Under the pieces are notes generated by a model, which saw nothing but the letters and a program-made list of their open reading frames with translations, was not told where the DNA came from and made no database searches. Positions 7,059-7,157 of a stretch of DNA of 7,157 bases are shown here, piece after piece; the stretch's first letter is position 1; every line of letters starts with the position of its first letter. A program made the position numbers and the translations under genes. The DNA is taken from assembly GCA_943326315.2 (NCBI GenBank), contig CALPSU020000126.1, forward strand, positions 1-7,157. Reading direction: 5' to 3'. Source of the stretch: Chryseobacterium gleum (GTDB taxonomy: Bacteria; Bacteroidota; Bacteroidia; Flavobacteriales_D; Crocinitomicaceae).

Positions 7059-7157
7059 TTGTTAGATTTAATATTAAAAGGAATAGTCACCGGGTTCGTA
7101 TTGAGCATAATGGTTGGTCCTGTATTTTTCTTACTACTTGAAACAAGTATTCGTAAA
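7059..7157 (+). CDS. LysE-family amino acid exporter, N-terminal part, probable TTG start
   Basis: The last 33 codons of the window read (M)LDLILKGIVTGFVLSI followed by MVGPVFFLLLETSIRK, and the frame is open to the window edge. This is the first membrane helix of LysE/RhtB-type exporters: a short polar start, a glycine-rich helix, then a GP motif (VGPVF, equivalent to the family's PGP) and a second hydrophobic run. These proteins export amino acids or related solutes across the inner membrane. The frame is closed upstream by TAA at 7038-7040 and contains no ATG before Met18, which lies inside the helix. TTG at 7059 gives the N-terminus MLDLILKG that I expect for Bacteroidota members, so I chose it. 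The substrate cannot be inferred. Most of the protein is outside the window. Confidence 0.75.
   Translation, partial: MLDLILKGIVTGFVLSIMVGPVFFLLLETSIRK

Overview
The window reads as an AT-rich chromosomal segment of a Bacteroidota bacterium, most likely in Flavobacteriia/Flavobacteriales. The supporting signs are low GC by eye, A-rich start regions with weak or absent Shine-Dalgarno sequences, two exact TAnnTTTG motifs (the Bacteroidota -7 promoter element) placed just before genes, and proteins of types common in that group. These are a PIF1-type helicase with a C-terminal helix-turn-helix domain, an S9 peptidase ending in a 'QFFDHYLQGAPAPKWL' tail, a family 9 glycosyltransferase and a LysE-type exporter. 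I cannot name the genus. All recognised genes are on the + strand.

Layout: bases 2-295 are the C-terminal 97 codons of a serine peptidase of the prolyl-oligopeptidase class. The gap that follows holds a short relic of an ORF6N (phage-type DNA-binding) gene, which ends in a perfect 13+1+13 palindrome. Bases 459-2783 encode a 774-aa PIF1-like SF1 helicase with a C-terminal HTH domain, closed by a hairpin directly after its stop codon. A TAnnTTTG motif then precedes a two-gene unit (2883-6915): a 944-aa polytopic membrane protein resembling GT-C glycosyltransferases, overlapping by 11 bp a 402-aa GT9 (heptosyltransferase-like) glycosyltransferase. After a gap of about 140 bases with one doubtful 35-codon ORF and a second TAnnTTTG motif, the window ends in the first 33 codons of a LysE-family transporter that appears to start at TTG.

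The membrane protein and the GT9 enzyme probably work together in building a cell-envelope glycan (LPS core, O-antigen or another surface glycan). The membrane protein would act at the membrane with a lipid-linked sugar donor, and GT9 in the cytosol with a nucleotide sugar. The helicase is a separate housekeeping or repair gene, and the peptidase and transporter are unrelated neighbours. I see no tRNA, rRNA, CRISPR array, insertion sequence or phage module. The most unusual points are the ORF6N relic whose palindrome reads the same protein motif on both strands, the loss of the catalytic-position Asp in the GT9 enzyme, and the extended N-terminal membrane module in the 944-aa protein.
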